DNA from: Thalassovita mangrovi | GTDB taxonomy: Bacteria > Pseudomonadota > Alphaproteobacteria > Rhodobacterales > Rhodobacteraceae | DNA length: 64,000 nt | Reading direction: 5' to 3' | Assembly (NCBI RefSeq): GCF_009857745.1 | Contig: NZ_WWEN01000005.1 | Span: 271,483-335,482 of the forward strand | Shown here: positions 33,915-42,790 of the stretch, in pieces | Position numbering within the stretch: position 1 is the first letter of the stretch | Layout: each line of letters begins with the position of its first letter | Translations under genes and position numbers: made by a program | Notes under the pieces: generated by a model | The model's input: only the letters and a program-made list of their open reading frames with translations | Databases searched by the model: none | What the model was told of the DNA's origin: nothing

Positions 33915-35021
33915 ATGTCCCTTTCCACCTCTTTCCCGCGTTCCCGGTTCCGGCCGGACGCGCGCACCGCCGCCATCATCGAATCCATCGTGATCCCGCT
34001 GGGCGCGCTGATCGCCTCGGCGCTGATCTTTTCGCTGTTCCTGCTGGTTCTGGGCAAGGACCCGATCCGCTTCTTCGGCCTGGTCTGGACCGGCGGGATC
34101 GGATCGGCATTTTCGTTCCAGAACACGCTGCAACGCGCCGCGCCACTGATCCTGACCGGGCTGGCCTTCGCGGTGCCCGCGCGGATCGGCATGACGCTTC
34201 TGGGGGCCGAGGGCGCGCTGGTGCTGGGCGGATTTTCCTCGGCCGTGATCGCGATCCCGATGGTGCTGGGCGGCTGGCCGGTCTGGATCGGCCTGCCGGT
34301 GATGGCACTGGCCGCGATGGCGGTCGGCGGGGCCTGGGTCGGGATCGCGGGCTGGCTGCGCCATTATCGCGGGGTGAATGAAACGATTTCCTCGCTGCTG
34401 CTGACCTATATCGCGGTGGCGATCATGAATTTCCTGGTCGAAGGCGTGTTCCGCGATCCCGGATCGACCAACAAGGCCTCGACCATGCCCTTGGGCGCGG
34501 ATTGGCGCGTCGGCGACATTCCCGGAACCTCGGTCCATTGGGGGCTGGCGGCGGGGCTGGTGCTGGCCGTGCTGCTGTGGGTGCTGATGGAACGGACCAC
34601 CTTCGGCTTCGCTGCCCGCATCGCTGGCGGCAACCTGCGCGCGGCGCAGGCGCAGGGGCTGCCGGTGGGCAAGCTGGCGGTGGCCAGCTGCGTCATCGCC
34701 GGGGCCTGCGCCGGGCTGGCGGGGTTCTTCGAGGTGGCGGCGGTACACGGGCAGGCCAATGCCTCGCTCGCCGCCAAATACGGGTTCACCGGCATCCTGG
34801 TGGCCTTCCTGGCGCGGCAGAACCCGATGGCGGTGGTGCCGGTCGCGATCCTGTTCGGCGCGCTGGCGGCGTCGGGCGGGTTGGTGCAGCGGCGCATGGA
34901 CATGCCCGATGCCACGATGCTGGTGTTGCAAGGGATCATCTTCGTCACCCTGCTGGTCAGCGAAACCCTGTATGGCCGCCTACCCTTCCTGCAGGCCACC
35001 CAGAGCGGAGACCGGACATGA
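33915..35021 (+). CDS. Nucleoside-type ABC transporter permease (first)
   Basis: A 368-residue BPD_transp_2-family permease (YufP/NupP-like) with about nine membrane spans; key segments are LQRAAPLILTGLAFAVPARIGMTLLGAEGALVLGGF and HYRGVNETISSLLLTYIAVAIMNFLVEG. The NETISSLLLTYIA stretch is diagnostic of the nucleoside/BMP importer permeases. It overlaps the next permease by ATGA. Confidence 0.89.
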   Translation: MSLSTSFPRSRFRPDARTAAIIESIVIPLGALIASALIFSLFLLVLGKDPIRFFGLVWTGGIGSAFSFQNTLQRAAPLILTGLAFAVPARIGMTLLGAEGALVLGGFSSAVIAIPMVLGGWPVWIGLPVMALAAMAVGGAWVGIAGWLRHYRGVNETISSLLLTYIAVAIMNFLVEGVFRDPGSTNKASTMPLGADWRVGDIPGTSVHWGLAAGLVLAVLLWVLMERTTFGFAARIAGGNLRAAQAQGLPVGKLAVASCVIAGACAGLAGFFEVAAVHGQANASLAAKYGFTGILVAFLARQNPMAVVPVAILFGALAASGGLVQRRMDMPDATMLVLQGIIFVTLLVSETLYGRLPFLQATQSGDRT

Positions 35022-35935
35022 GCGACGCTTTCTTCGTTGTGCTGATGGCAATGATCGGCGGCGCGATCCGGGTGTCGACGCCGTTCCTGTTCGTAGCCTT
35101 GGGCGAAACGCTGACCGAAAAATCGGGGCGGATCAATCTGGGGCTGGAGGGCAATCTGGTGCTTGGCGCGATGGTGGCCTATGCGACCTCCTATTCCACC
35201 GGCAATCCCTGGGCGGGGGTGCTGGCCGCAGGCGTGGCCGGAACGGTGCTGAGCGCCGGGCATGGCTGGATCTGCAAGCTGCCCAAGGTGAACGACATCG
35301 CCGTCGGCATCGCGTTTATGAACCTTGGCACCGGGTTGGCGTTTTTCTTCGGCAAACCCTTCATCCAGCCGACCGCGCCGCGGCTCGACGCCATCGCATT
35401 GGGCGGCTGGTCCTCCAACCCGCAGGTGCGTCAGGCGCTGATGGTCAACCCGCTGTTTTTCGTCGGCCTCGGGCTGGCGGTTTTCCTGTGGTGGATGCTG
35501 AAGAACACCCGCTGGGGGCTGGTCGTGCGGATGACCGGCGACAGCGCCGCCTCGGCCCGCGCGATGGGCGTGTCGGTCGATCTGGTGCGGCTGCTGGCGA
35601 CCGCGTCGGGCGGGTTCCTGGCCGGGATCGGCGGGGCGTTCCTGTCGCTCTATTACCCCGGCAGCTGGAACGAGAGCCTGTCGTCGGGGCAGGGTCTGAT
35701 GGCGGTGGCGCTGGTGATCTTCGCCCGCTGGAACCCGCTGCGCTGCGTCTGGGCGGCGCTGCTGTTCGGGGCGACGGGCGCTTTGGGTCCCGCGCTGCAA
35801 TCCATCGGGATCAGCAAGGGGTATTACTTCTTCAACGCAGCCCCCTACATCCTGACGCTGATCATCATGATCCTGTCGGCCCGGTCCAAGGCCGCCTCGC
35901 GCGAAGCGCCGGGCGAATTGTCGATTGTGAAGTGA
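35018..35935 (+). CDS. Nucleoside-type ABC transporter permease (second)
   Basis: A 305-residue permease (YufQ/NupQ-like) with about eight to nine spans: IRVSTPFLFVALGETLTEKSGRINLGLEGNLVLGAMVAY and LPKVNDIAVGIAFMNLGTGLAFFF. The ATG at 35018 forms an ATGA overlap with the first permease. The upstream in-frame stretch is an overlapping reading of that gene and is not part of this protein. Confidence 0.89.
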   Translation: MSDAFFVVLMAMIGGAIRVSTPFLFVALGETLTEKSGRINLGLEGNLVLGAMVAYATSYSTGNPWAGVLAAGVAGTVLSAGHGWICKLPKVNDIAVGIAFMNLGTGLAFFFGKPFIQPTAPRLDAIALGGWSSNPQVRQALMVNPLFFVGLGLAVFLWWMLKNTRWGLVVRMTGDSAASARAMGVSVDLVRLLATASGGFLAGIGGAFLSLYYPGSWNESLSSGQGLMAVALVIFARWNPLRCVWAALLFGATGALGPALQSIGISKGYYFFNAAPYILTLIIMILSARSKAASREAPGELSIVK

Positions 35936-35948
35936 CGGGGGCAAGCAG

Positions 35949-37484
35949 ATGACGGGCAACCACAAAACACCGCAGGCGCCTTCGCTTGAAACCGTCCACA
36001 TGAGTAAGAGCTTCGGGTCGCTCAGGGCGCTTGACGACGTGTCGCTGCGCGTCGCCTCGGGATCGTTCCACGCGCTGCTGGGCGAGAACGGCGCGGGCAA
36101 ATCGACGCTCGTCAAATGCATCATGGGGTTTTACCAGGCCGACGCCGGGCAGGTGCTGCTGGACGGGTGCGAGGCCTTGGTCCACAGCCCGCGCGACGCC
36201 CATGCGCTTGGGATCGGCATGGTCTATCAGCATTTCACCCTGGTGCCCTGCCTGACGGCGGCGGAAAACCTGGTGATCTCGCGCGCCGACGCGCCGATGG
36301 TGATCGACTGGAAAAAGGAACGGCAACAGCTCGAAGCCTTCATGGACGCGATGCCGTTCCGGGTGCGGCTCGACGCGCAGGTGTCCGAGCTGTCGGCGGG
36401 CGAAAAGCAGAAGCTGGAAATCCTCAAGCTGCTCTACCTCGATCAGCGCTTCCTGATCCTGGACGAACCGACCTCGGTGCTGACGCCCGCAGAGGCGGAC
36501 GAGGTTCTGGGACTGCTGGGCGACATGGCGCATCGCGGCGAGGTGACGGTGCTGATGATTTCGCACAAGTTCCGCGAGGTGAAGACCTTCTGCGACAGCT
36601 TCACCGTGCTGCGGCGCGGGCGGTTCGCGGGCAGCGGCAGCGCGCAGGCGGTGAGCGTGTCTGACCTCAGCCAGATGATGATCGGCGATGCGGGGCTGCG
36701 CCCGCCCGCCACCCGGACGCAGGCGCCGCCCAAGGGCCCCGCGCTGCATCTGGACAAGCTGTCGGCAAGCGATGCGGAAGGCCGACGGGTGGTGTCGGAC
36801 GTCACCCTGACCGTCAATGCAGGCGAAATCGTTGGTATCGCGGGGGTGTCCGGCAATGGGCAGAGCGCCTTGATCGAGCTGCTGTCCGGTCAGCGCAAGA
36901 TCGACGCCGGGCAGATCACCATCAACGGCGAAGACTTCCAGCCGACACGGCGCAATTTCGACCGCTTCAAGGTCTTCGGCCTGCCCGAGGAACCGTTGCG
37001 GAACGCAGTAGTGCCGCGCATGACGGTGGCCGAAAACATCGCCTTCCGCAGCTTCGACAAGCCGCCCGCCGCAAACCGTCTGGGGCTGTTGTCGCCCGCC
37101 CGGATACGCCAGCGCGGTGCCGATCTGATCGCGCGGTTCAACGTCCATACCAGTTCGCCCGACGCGCCGATCGAAACGCTATCAGGCGGCAATGTCCAAC
37201 GCGCCGTCCTGGCCCGCGAACTGTCGGGCGAGGTGGAAGTTCTGATCGTCGCCAACCCCTGTTTCGGGCTCGATTTCGCCTCTGTCTCGGATATCCGCCG
37301 CCAGATCATGGAGGCCCGCAACCGCGGCGCGGCGGTGCTGCTGGTCAGCGAGGACCTGGACGAGATTTTCGAACTGGCGGACCGGATCGCGGTGATGTCG
37401 GAGGGCAGGATCACCTATCTCGCCCCGGCGGCGGAAACCGATGCCATCGAAGTCGGCAAACACGTCGCCGGTCAGCACGGGTAG
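35949..37484 (+). CDS. Nucleoside/sugar-type ABC transporter double ATPase
   Basis: A 511-residue protein with tandem ATPase domains (RbsA/YufO type). Domain 1 has Walker A GENGAGKST near residue 44, signature LSAGEKQKL and Walker B FLILDEPTSVLTP. Domain 2 has the degenerate Walker A GVSGNGQSA and VANPCFGLDF in place of a normal Walker B, as is common in this family, so only domain 1 is likely to hydrolyse ATP fast. It is the last gene of the rightward importer operon and converges on the dCMP-deaminase-like gene across a 153-base gap with no clear terminator. Confidence 0.89.
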   Translation: MTGNHKTPQAPSLETVHMSKSFGSLRALDDVSLRVASGSFHALLGENGAGKSTLVKCIMGFYQADAGQVLLDGCEALVHSPRDAHALGIGMVYQHFTLVPCLTAAENLVISRADAPMVIDWKKERQQLEAFMDAMPFRVRLDAQVSELSAGEKQKLEILKLLYLDQRFLILDEPTSVLTPAEADEVLGLLGDMAHRGEVTVLMISHKFREVKTFCDSFTVLRRGRFAGSGSAQAVSVSDLSQMMIGDAGLRPPATRTQAPPKGPALHLDKLSASDAEGRRVVSDVTLTVNAGEIVGIAGVSGNGQSALIELLSGQRKIDAGQITINGEDFQPTRRNFDRFKVFGLPEEPLRNAVVPRMTVAENIAFRSFDKPPAANRLGLLSPARIRQRGADLIARFNVHTSSPDAPIETLSGGNVQRAVLARELSGEVEVLIVANPCFGLDFASVSDIRRQIMEARNRGAAVLLVSEDLDEIFELADRIAVMSEGRITYLAPAAETDAIEVGKHVAGQHG

Positions 37485-37637
37485 CGCAAGCAGAGGTAAG
37501 AAATATCGCCGAACTCGCGGTATTGCAGGCGCGTTTGCTTCGGGCCGCTCTGTAACGTTGGCTGCGAGGGCGGCAACCATCGTTTCCCGGTTGGCCGCTG
37601 AGGCGGCGGATCGAAAAGATGATCAAGATTCCCCCGA

Positions 37638-38129
37638 TCAGCGCTCAATCTCGGGCGACCGCTCGGCAATATCCGGCAAGGCTTCCCATCCTATCCCGGC
37701 CTCCCGCAACATGATTTCCGAGACGGCGAAACTGTGATCCAGCGCCCCGTCAAACGACGGTCTGGGCGGCGAACAGACCCTTGATATGCCGCTTTGGATG
37801 ATCGCCCTGGCGCAATCGGCGCAGGGAAACCGGTTCACGTAGAAGGTGCAGCCCGCAACGGACACCCCCATGCGGACGGCGTTGTAGATCGCATTGCGTT
37901 CGGCATGTTCGAACCAGAAGAATTTTTCGCCACTCGGCCGGTCGAACCGTGCGTCATCCGACCCGGATATGCCGCGCGGCAGCCCGTTGTAGCCGCTCGA
38001 ACGGATTTCCCGGCCGGGGCCGACGATGACCGCCCCGACCTGAAAATCCCGGTCTTCGCTCCAGCCCGCGATATGATCGCACAGCCCGAGGAAGCGCCGG
38101 TCCCATTCCGCCTGTTTCACGGGATCCAT
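37638..38129 (-). CDS. Cytidine/deoxycytidylate deaminase-family protein
   Basis: A 163-residue zinc deaminase with His75-Ala-Glu77 (FEHAERNAIYNA) and Pro-Cys103-x2-Cys106 (FPCADCARAI). The closest pattern is dCMP deaminase (YNGLPRG, RNAIYNAVRMG). The ATG at 38129 is four bases after the aldehyde dehydrogenase stop; one at 38150 would overlap that gene by 17 bases and is possible. It is the last gene of a nine-kilobase catabolic operon, an odd place for a nucleotide enzyme, so it may deaminate a pyrimidine-like pathway intermediate. Confidence 0.85.
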   Translation of the reverse strand: MDPVKQAEWDRRFLGLCDHIAGWSEDRDFQVGAVIVGPGREIRSSGYNGLPRGISGSDDARFDRPSGEKFFWFEHAERNAIYNAVRMGVSVAGCTFYVNRFPCADCARAIIQSGISRVCSPPRPSFDGALDHSFAVSEIMLREAGIGWEALPDIAERSPEIER

Positions 38130-38133
38130 GGCA

Positions 38134-39570
38134 TCAGCCCGCAAAGACATAAGAGGTCTTCACCGTGGTGTAGAATTCGGCGGCATAGCGCCCCTGTTCG
38201 CGCGGTCCGAAGGACGATCCTTTGCGGCCGCCAAACGGCACGTGGTAATCGACCCCGGCGGTGGGCAGGTTGACCATCACCATGCCCGCCTGCACCCGGC
38301 GCCGGAAATCCCGCGCCGCCCTGAGGCTGCTGGTGCAGATGCCCGCCGACAGGCCGAATTCGGTGTCGTTGGCCACCGCCAGCGCCTCGTCGAAATCCGC
38401 GACCCTGATGACGGACCCGCAGGGGCCGAAGATTTCCTCGCGGTTGATCCGCATCGCGTTGGTGGTGCCCAGGAACAGCGCCGGCGCCTGGTAGAATCCC
38501 TGTTGCGCCAGCTCCAGCCTGTCGCCGCCGATCACCTCCTGCGCCTCGTCGCGGGCAAGCGCCACGTAATCGAGGTTGGATTGCAGTTGCCTGCCATCCA
38601 CCACCGGGCCGATCTGCGTCGCCGGGTCCAGCGCATCGCCCACCCTCAGCGCCCGCATCTGACGGGTCAGTTCCGCGACGAAGGCATCGTGAATGCCCTC
38701 GGTCACGATCAGCCGTGACGAAGCGGTGCAGCGCTGGCCTGTGCTGAAAAAGGTCCCGTTCAGGCAGGCGGGCACCGCGACCGAAAGGTCGGCATCGTCC
38801 AGCACCACCATCGGGTTCTTGCCACCCATTTCCAGCTGCACCTTCTTGCGCAGCCGCCCGCAGGTTTCGGCAATATGCCCGCCAGTGGCGGCCGATCCGG
38901 TGAAGGACACGGCGTCGATGCCCGGATGGGTCACGATCGCCTCGCCCACGGCCGACCCGCGCCCCATCACCAGGTTGAACACCCCGGCGGGGCAGCCGCT
39001 GTCGTGCAGGATTTCGGCGATCACATGGGCGCAGCCCGGGGTCAGTTCCGCCGGTTTCATCACCACGCAATTGCCATAAGCCAGCGCCGGGGCGATTTTC
39101 CAGGCCGGGATGGCGATGGGGAAATTCCACGGCGTGATAAGCCCGACGACGCCGACCGGTTCGCGGGTGATCTCGACATCGATATCGGGCCGCACGGAGG
39201 GGGTGAGGTCCCCGGTCTGGCGCAGCGCCTCGCCCGCGAAGAACTTGAACACCTGCGCCGCACGCATGGTTTCTCCGATGCCTTCGGCCAGCGTCTTGCC
39301 TTCCTCGCGCGACAGCAGGCGGCCGATTTCTTCCGCCCGCTCGGCCAGGGCGCGGCCGGTCTTTTCCAGCAGGTCGTGACGCGCCTGCGGCGTGGCGGCG
39401 GCCCAACCGGCGCGGGCGGCCTGCGCGGCGGCGACGGCATCGTCCACCGCAGCGGCGTCGCCGTGGGTATAAAGACCGATGACGTCGGTGATGTCGGACG
39501 GGTTGCGGTTTTCCTGATAGTTGCCGTGGCTCACCCATTGTCCGGCGATCAGGTTGTCATGCTTTTTCAC
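38134..39570 (-). CDS. NAD(P)-dependent aldehyde dehydrogenase (2-oxoglutarate semialdehyde type)
   Basis: A 478-residue aldehyde dehydrogenase with catalytic Cys281 (STGQRCTASSR) and Glu247 (LEMGGKNP). The N-terminal and C-terminal segments (DNLIAGQWVSHGNYQENRNPSD; PREQGRYAAEFYTTVKTSYVFAG) are close to alpha-ketoglutaric semialdehyde dehydrogenases that work after a DHDPS-family dehydratase, which is the next gene upstream. The start is the GTG at 39570, eight bases after GAGGA; the frame has an earlier ATG that would overlap the aldolase gene by about 50 bases. Confidence 0.87.
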   Translation of the reverse strand: MKKHDNLIAGQWVSHGNYQENRNPSDITDVIGLYTHGDAAAVDDAVAAAQAARAGWAAATPQARHDLLEKTGRALAERAEEIGRLLSREEGKTLAEGIGETMRAAQVFKFFAGEALRQTGDLTPSVRPDIDVEITREPVGVVGLITPWNFPIAIPAWKIAPALAYGNCVVMKPAELTPGCAHVIAEILHDSGCPAGVFNLVMGRGSAVGEAIVTHPGIDAVSFTGSAATGGHIAETCGRLRKKVQLEMGGKNPMVVLDDADLSVAVPACLNGTFFSTGQRCTASSRLIVTEGIHDAFVAELTRQMRALRVGDALDPATQIGPVVDGRQLQSNLDYVALARDEAQEVIGGDRLELAQQGFYQAPALFLGTTNAMRINREEIFGPCGSVIRVADFDEALAVANDTEFGLSAGICTSSLRAARDFRRRVQAGMVMVNLPTAGVDYHVPFGGRKGSSFGPREQGRYAAEFYTTVKTSYVFAG

Positions 39571-39580
39571 GTGATATTCC

Positions 39581-40474
39581 TCATGAGGTTTTCTGTTCCC
39601 GCGCGGGCGCGGGAAGATCGATTGTTGCAAGCGCGTCCCGCGCCCCGGGCGGCAGCGGCAGGAAGGGCGGCAGCACGTTGTCCCAAACCGGGTCCGCGCT
39701 GCGCCGCATCACCATGTGCTTGACCGCCGGGATCAGCGGCTGGGCCGACACCGCCTGACGAATGGCGCTGACGGTTTGCAGCAGGTCCGCATCCGGTGCC
39801 TCGCGCCCCTCCCACAGTGCGCCGCACAAAGGCGCGCTGACATTCGCCGTCGCCGAAATGCACCCGGCGAAGCCCGATACTGCCGCTTCGGCCAGCGCCG
39901 CCTCGTTGCTGGGGAAGACCCGCAGGTCCGGCAGGCTGGCCACGAGCGACCGGCAATAGCCAAGATCGCCCGAACTGTCCTTGATGCCGCGAAACCGGTC
40001 CGGGTGGGCGCGGTGCAGCGCCTCGATCACCGGCGCCGGAATCGGGAAGCCGGTCATCTGCGGGTAGTTATAGAAATAGACCGCGATCCGACGGGGGCCG
40101 AGCGCCCGGTGCAGCGCCCCGTACCAGGCGATCAGCCCCTGTTCCGAGGGCGGAGTGTAATAATAGGGCGGCAGCACCAGCGCCACGGGATAGCCCAGAT
40201 CGTCGGCATGGGCGGTCAGCGCGACGGTTTCCGCCAGCGACGGCGTCCCGGTGCCCACCATCAGCCGCCCGGTGTCCAACCCCTCGGCGGCCCAGCTCAT
40301 GACCTGCCGCCGGGTGGCGGTGTCCAGCGAATTCGCCTCGCCGGTCGAGCCGAGAATATTGAGCCCGTCACAGCCATTTTCCAGCGCCCAGCGGCAATGT
40401 TCCAGGAAAGCCCCCCGCTGCGGGCGGCCAGTATCGTCGACCGGGGTCGGAACGGCGGCAATCACACCTTGCAT
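39581..40474 (-). CDS. DHDPS/NAL-family aldolase or dehydratase
   Basis: A 297-residue class I aldolase-family enzyme: pyruvate-loop GSTGE at 42-46, Tyr135 (YFYNYP) and Schiff-base Lys165 (RGIKDSSGD). Members include dihydrodipicolinate synthase, 5-keto-4-deoxyglucarate dehydratase, keto-deoxy-sugar-acid enzymes and hydratase-aldolases of aromatic pathways; lysine biosynthesis neighbours are absent. The second of two adjacent ATGs (40474) is six bases from AAGGAG and preferred. The gene overlaps the ferredoxin stop. Paired with the aldehyde dehydrogenase it could yield and then oxidise a semialdehyde. Confidence 0.86.
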   Translation of the reverse strand: MQGVIAAVPTPVDDTGRPQRGAFLEHCRWALENGCDGLNILGSTGEANSLDTATRRQVMSWAAEGLDTGRLMVGTGTPSLAETVALTAHADDLGYPVALVLPPYYYTPPSEQGLIAWYGALHRALGPRRIAVYFYNYPQMTGFPIPAPVIEALHRAHPDRFRGIKDSSGDLGYCRSLVASLPDLRVFPSNEAALAEAAVSGFAGCISATANVSAPLCGALWEGREAPDADLLQTVSAIRQAVSAQPLIPAVKHMVMRRSADPVWDNVLPPFLPLPPGARDALATIDLPAPAREQKTS

Positions 40475-40827
40475 CATGGTCTCCTTATCGTGTCGGGCGG
40501 GGTGCGCGGCGGCAGCGCGGCGATCGGTTCGGGGTCCTTCAACCGGGTCATGCCGCGCGACCAGCCGCCGGGTTCGGACAGGCTGCCGTCGGGGGCAAGA
40601 AAGGCTTCGGCGTTCAACCGGGTGAATTCGGCATCCGCCCCGGTGAGCTCATCGGCATAGCGGATCGCATCGACCGGGCAGATCGATTCACACATGCCGC
40701 ATTCGATGCATTCGACGGGATGGATGTAGAACATCCGCCCCCCTTCGTAGATGCAATCAACCGGGCAGGACGTGGTACAGATCCCGTCCTTCACGTCGAT
40801 GCAGTCGCCCTTGATCACCAGCGTCAT
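40474..40827 (-). CDS. FdxA-like seven-iron ferredoxin
   Basis: A 117-residue ferredoxin. Cys9, Cys17 and Cys21 (with Cys25 in CPVDC) and Cys40-x2-Cys43-x2-Cys46-x3-Cys50-Pro fit a [3Fe-4S]/[4Fe-4S] protein. The 65-residue tail after the clusters is typical of FdxA-type alphaproteobacterial ferredoxins. It lies six bases after the enoyl-CoA hydratase gene and probably supplies electrons to, or takes them from, the FAD oxidoreductase of the same operon. Confidence 0.88.
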   Translation of the reverse strand: MTLVIKGDCIDVKDGICTTSCPVDCIYEGGRMFYIHPVECIECGMCESICPVDAIRYADELTGADAEFTRLNAEAFLAPDGSLSEPGGWSRGMTRLKDPEPIAALPPRTPPDTIRRP

Positions 40828-40833
40828 GTCGCG

Positions 40834-41610
40834 TCACTTCCCGCGCCAGACCGGCGCGCGTTTGTCGCGGAAGGCGGCGACGCCTTCCTCGCTGTCCTCG
40901 GACACCAGCGCCGCGATCAGCTCGGGCGTCTTCAGCGCCCGTGCTTCCGGCGCGCTCAGGTGGCCGGTGCTACGGATCGTCCGCTTGATCGCCCGCAGCG
41001 ACAGCGGCGCGCAGGAGAGGATGTCATTCACCCAAGCCTCGACCTCGGCATCGAGCCGGTCGCCGGGCACCACCGCGTTCGCCAGCCCGTACTGCGCCGC
41101 CTCCGCCGCGCCCATCATCCGGCCGGTCATCATCAGCCCGGCCGCGATGTTGCGCGGGATCAGCCGTTGCAGCGCCACCATGCCGCCATCGAGCGGCAGG
41201 CGGCCGACCTTCGCCTCGGGCAGGCCGAAGCGGGCGTGTTCGGCCGCGATGACGATATCGCAGCCCAGCACCATTTCCATGCCGCCGCCAAGCGCCAGCC
41301 CGTTGACCCGGGCGATCACCGGCACGGTCAGGCTTTGCCTGAGAGCGATGCCGCCAAACCCGTTGTCGTTAAGATCCGCCCAGTAATCGATTCCGCGCTT
41401 ACCGCTGTCCGATTTCAGGTCGGCCCCGGCGCAGAAGGCCTTGTCGCCTGCCCCGGTCAGCACGACGCAGCGAATGTCAGCATCCCCCTCGATCTCGCTC
41501 CAGATCGCTTCGAGCGCCCGGTCGGTCGCCTGATCGACCGCGTTCATCCGGTCGGGTCGGTCGATGGTGACCCGGGCAACATGGCCGTCCTTGACGAAGT
41601 CGACGCTCAT
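40834..41610 (-). CDS. Enoyl-CoA hydratase/isomerase family protein
   Basis: A 258-residue crotonase with the oxyanion motifs AFCAGADL and GLALGGGME, and both catalytic glutamates present (Glu112 in GGGMEM, Glu132 in GLPEAKVG), so hydratase activity is plausible. ATGA overlap with the CoA-transferase stop couples the two. It should act on the acyl-CoA made by that transferase. Confidence 0.89.
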   Translation of the reverse strand: MSVDFVKDGHVARVTIDRPDRMNAVDQATDRALEAIWSEIEGDADIRCVVLTGAGDKAFCAGADLKSDSGKRGIDYWADLNDNGFGGIALRQSLTVPVIARVNGLALGGGMEMVLGCDIVIAAEHARFGLPEAKVGRLPLDGGMVALQRLIPRNIAAGLMMTGRMMGAAEAAQYGLANAVVPGDRLDAEVEAWVNDILSCAPLSLRAIKRTIRSTGHLSAPEARALKTPELIAALVSEDSEEGVAAFRDKRAPVWRGK

Positions 41611-42776
41611 TCCGCCGCCCTCCGGCCGCCCGGGGTCAGCCCGAATTCCGCCACCACCTCTTCGGTATGTTCGCCCAGTTTCGGCGGCAGGTGGCGCAGG
41701 GTGACCGACGCGCGGTTCAGATGTACCGGCGATCCCACCAGCTGCAACGTACCGTGGAAGGGATGATCCACCTCCAGCAGCATCTGGTTGATCGCGGTCT
41801 GCGGATCGTCAAGCGCCTCGCCCAAGGCGCGCACCGGCGCGCACAGAAGGTCCTGCGCCTCCAGCCGTTCCAGCCAATGGGCGGTGGTGTTGGTGGCGAT
41901 CACCTTGCGGAAGGTGTCCTGCAGGAAGGGTTTGTTGGCCCGCTGGCTGGCAAGGGTCGGGTAGTCCGGCGACAGGTCCCCGATTTCCAGCGCGGCGCAG
42001 ATATCCTGCAACGGGTTGGCCTTGAAGGCGCCGACGATGACCACCGCGCCGTCGGTGGTGTCGAACACCCCCGTCAGCGGCATCGCGGCCCAGTTCAGCA
42101 CCTCGCGATGTGCGTTCCACTGCGCCGCCTCCTGCATTTGCATCGCGATCATCGAGTCGTAGAGCGACACCTCGACCCGCTGCGCCTCGCCGGTTTTTTC
42201 GCGTGCCAGAAGCGCCGCGAGGATGCCCTGCACCAGGTGCATCCCGGCGGTGTAATCGCACAAGGTCGTCGGATAGATCGATTTCGGGATCGAAGGATCC
42301 TGGGTCTTTTCCATCACCCCGCTCATCGCCTGGGCCAGCACGTCCTGCCCGCCCTTGTGGGCATAGGGCCCCACCGCGCCGAACCCGGTGCCCGAGGCGC
42401 AGATGATGCGCGGGTTGATGGCTTTCAACTGCTCAAAGCCAAAACCCAGACGGTCCATCACCCCGGCCCGGAAGTTGTCGACCACCACGTCGGCCTGGCG
42501 CACCAGATCATAGACCATCTGCTTACCCGCCTCGGACTTGGTGTCGATGGTCACCGAGCGCTTGTTGCGGTTGAGCGAGGCGAAGACCACGTTGTTCATC
42601 GCCTTCTCGTCGGGTTCGCCGAAGAAGTTGCGCGAAAGGTCCCCGGCGCCGGGGCGTTCGATCTTGATCACGTCGGCGCCGAAATCGCCCAGCATCTGGG
42701 TGGCGCAGGGGCCAAGCATGACCTGGGTGAAATCGATCACCCGGATTCCGTCGAGGGGCAGCGTTGCCTGTGTCAT
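41607..42776 (-). CDS. Class III (CaiB/BaiF) CoA-transferase
   Basis: A 389-residue family III CoA-transferase. The N-terminal motif is GIRVIDFTQVMLGPCATQMLGDFGADVIKIERPGAGD, and the catalytic aspartate is Asp174 (TTLCDYTAGMH). A GAAGGA sequence abuts the ATG with a further AAGGAG 11 bases away. It would move CoA between organic acids, activating the substrate of this operon for the hydratase downstream. A second, distantly related member is at 61142. Confidence 0.89.
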   Translation of the reverse strand: MTQATLPLDGIRVIDFTQVMLGPCATQMLGDFGADVIKIERPGAGDLSRNFFGEPDEKAMNNVVFASLNRNKRSVTIDTKSEAGKQMVYDLVRQADVVVDNFRAGVMDRLGFGFEQLKAINPRIICASGTGFGAVGPYAHKGGQDVLAQAMSGVMEKTQDPSIPKSIYPTTLCDYTAGMHLVQGILAALLAREKTGEAQRVEVSLYDSMIAMQMQEAAQWNAHREVLNWAAMPLTGVFDTTDGAVVIVGAFKANPLQDICAALEIGDLSPDYPTLASQRANKPFLQDTFRKVIATNTTAHWLERLEAQDLLCAPVRALGEALDDPQTAINQMLLEVDHPFHGTLQLVGSPVHLNRASVTLRHLPPKLGEHTEEVVAEFGLTPGGRRAAE

Positions 42777-42790
42777 TCCTTCAGTCTCCT

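Noticed and set aside
35949-37484. Loss of Walker motifs in the second ATPase domain as a sign of a dead gene
   Set aside because: GVSGNGQS and a non-acidic Walker B are normal for the second domain of nucleoside and ribose-type double ATPases.
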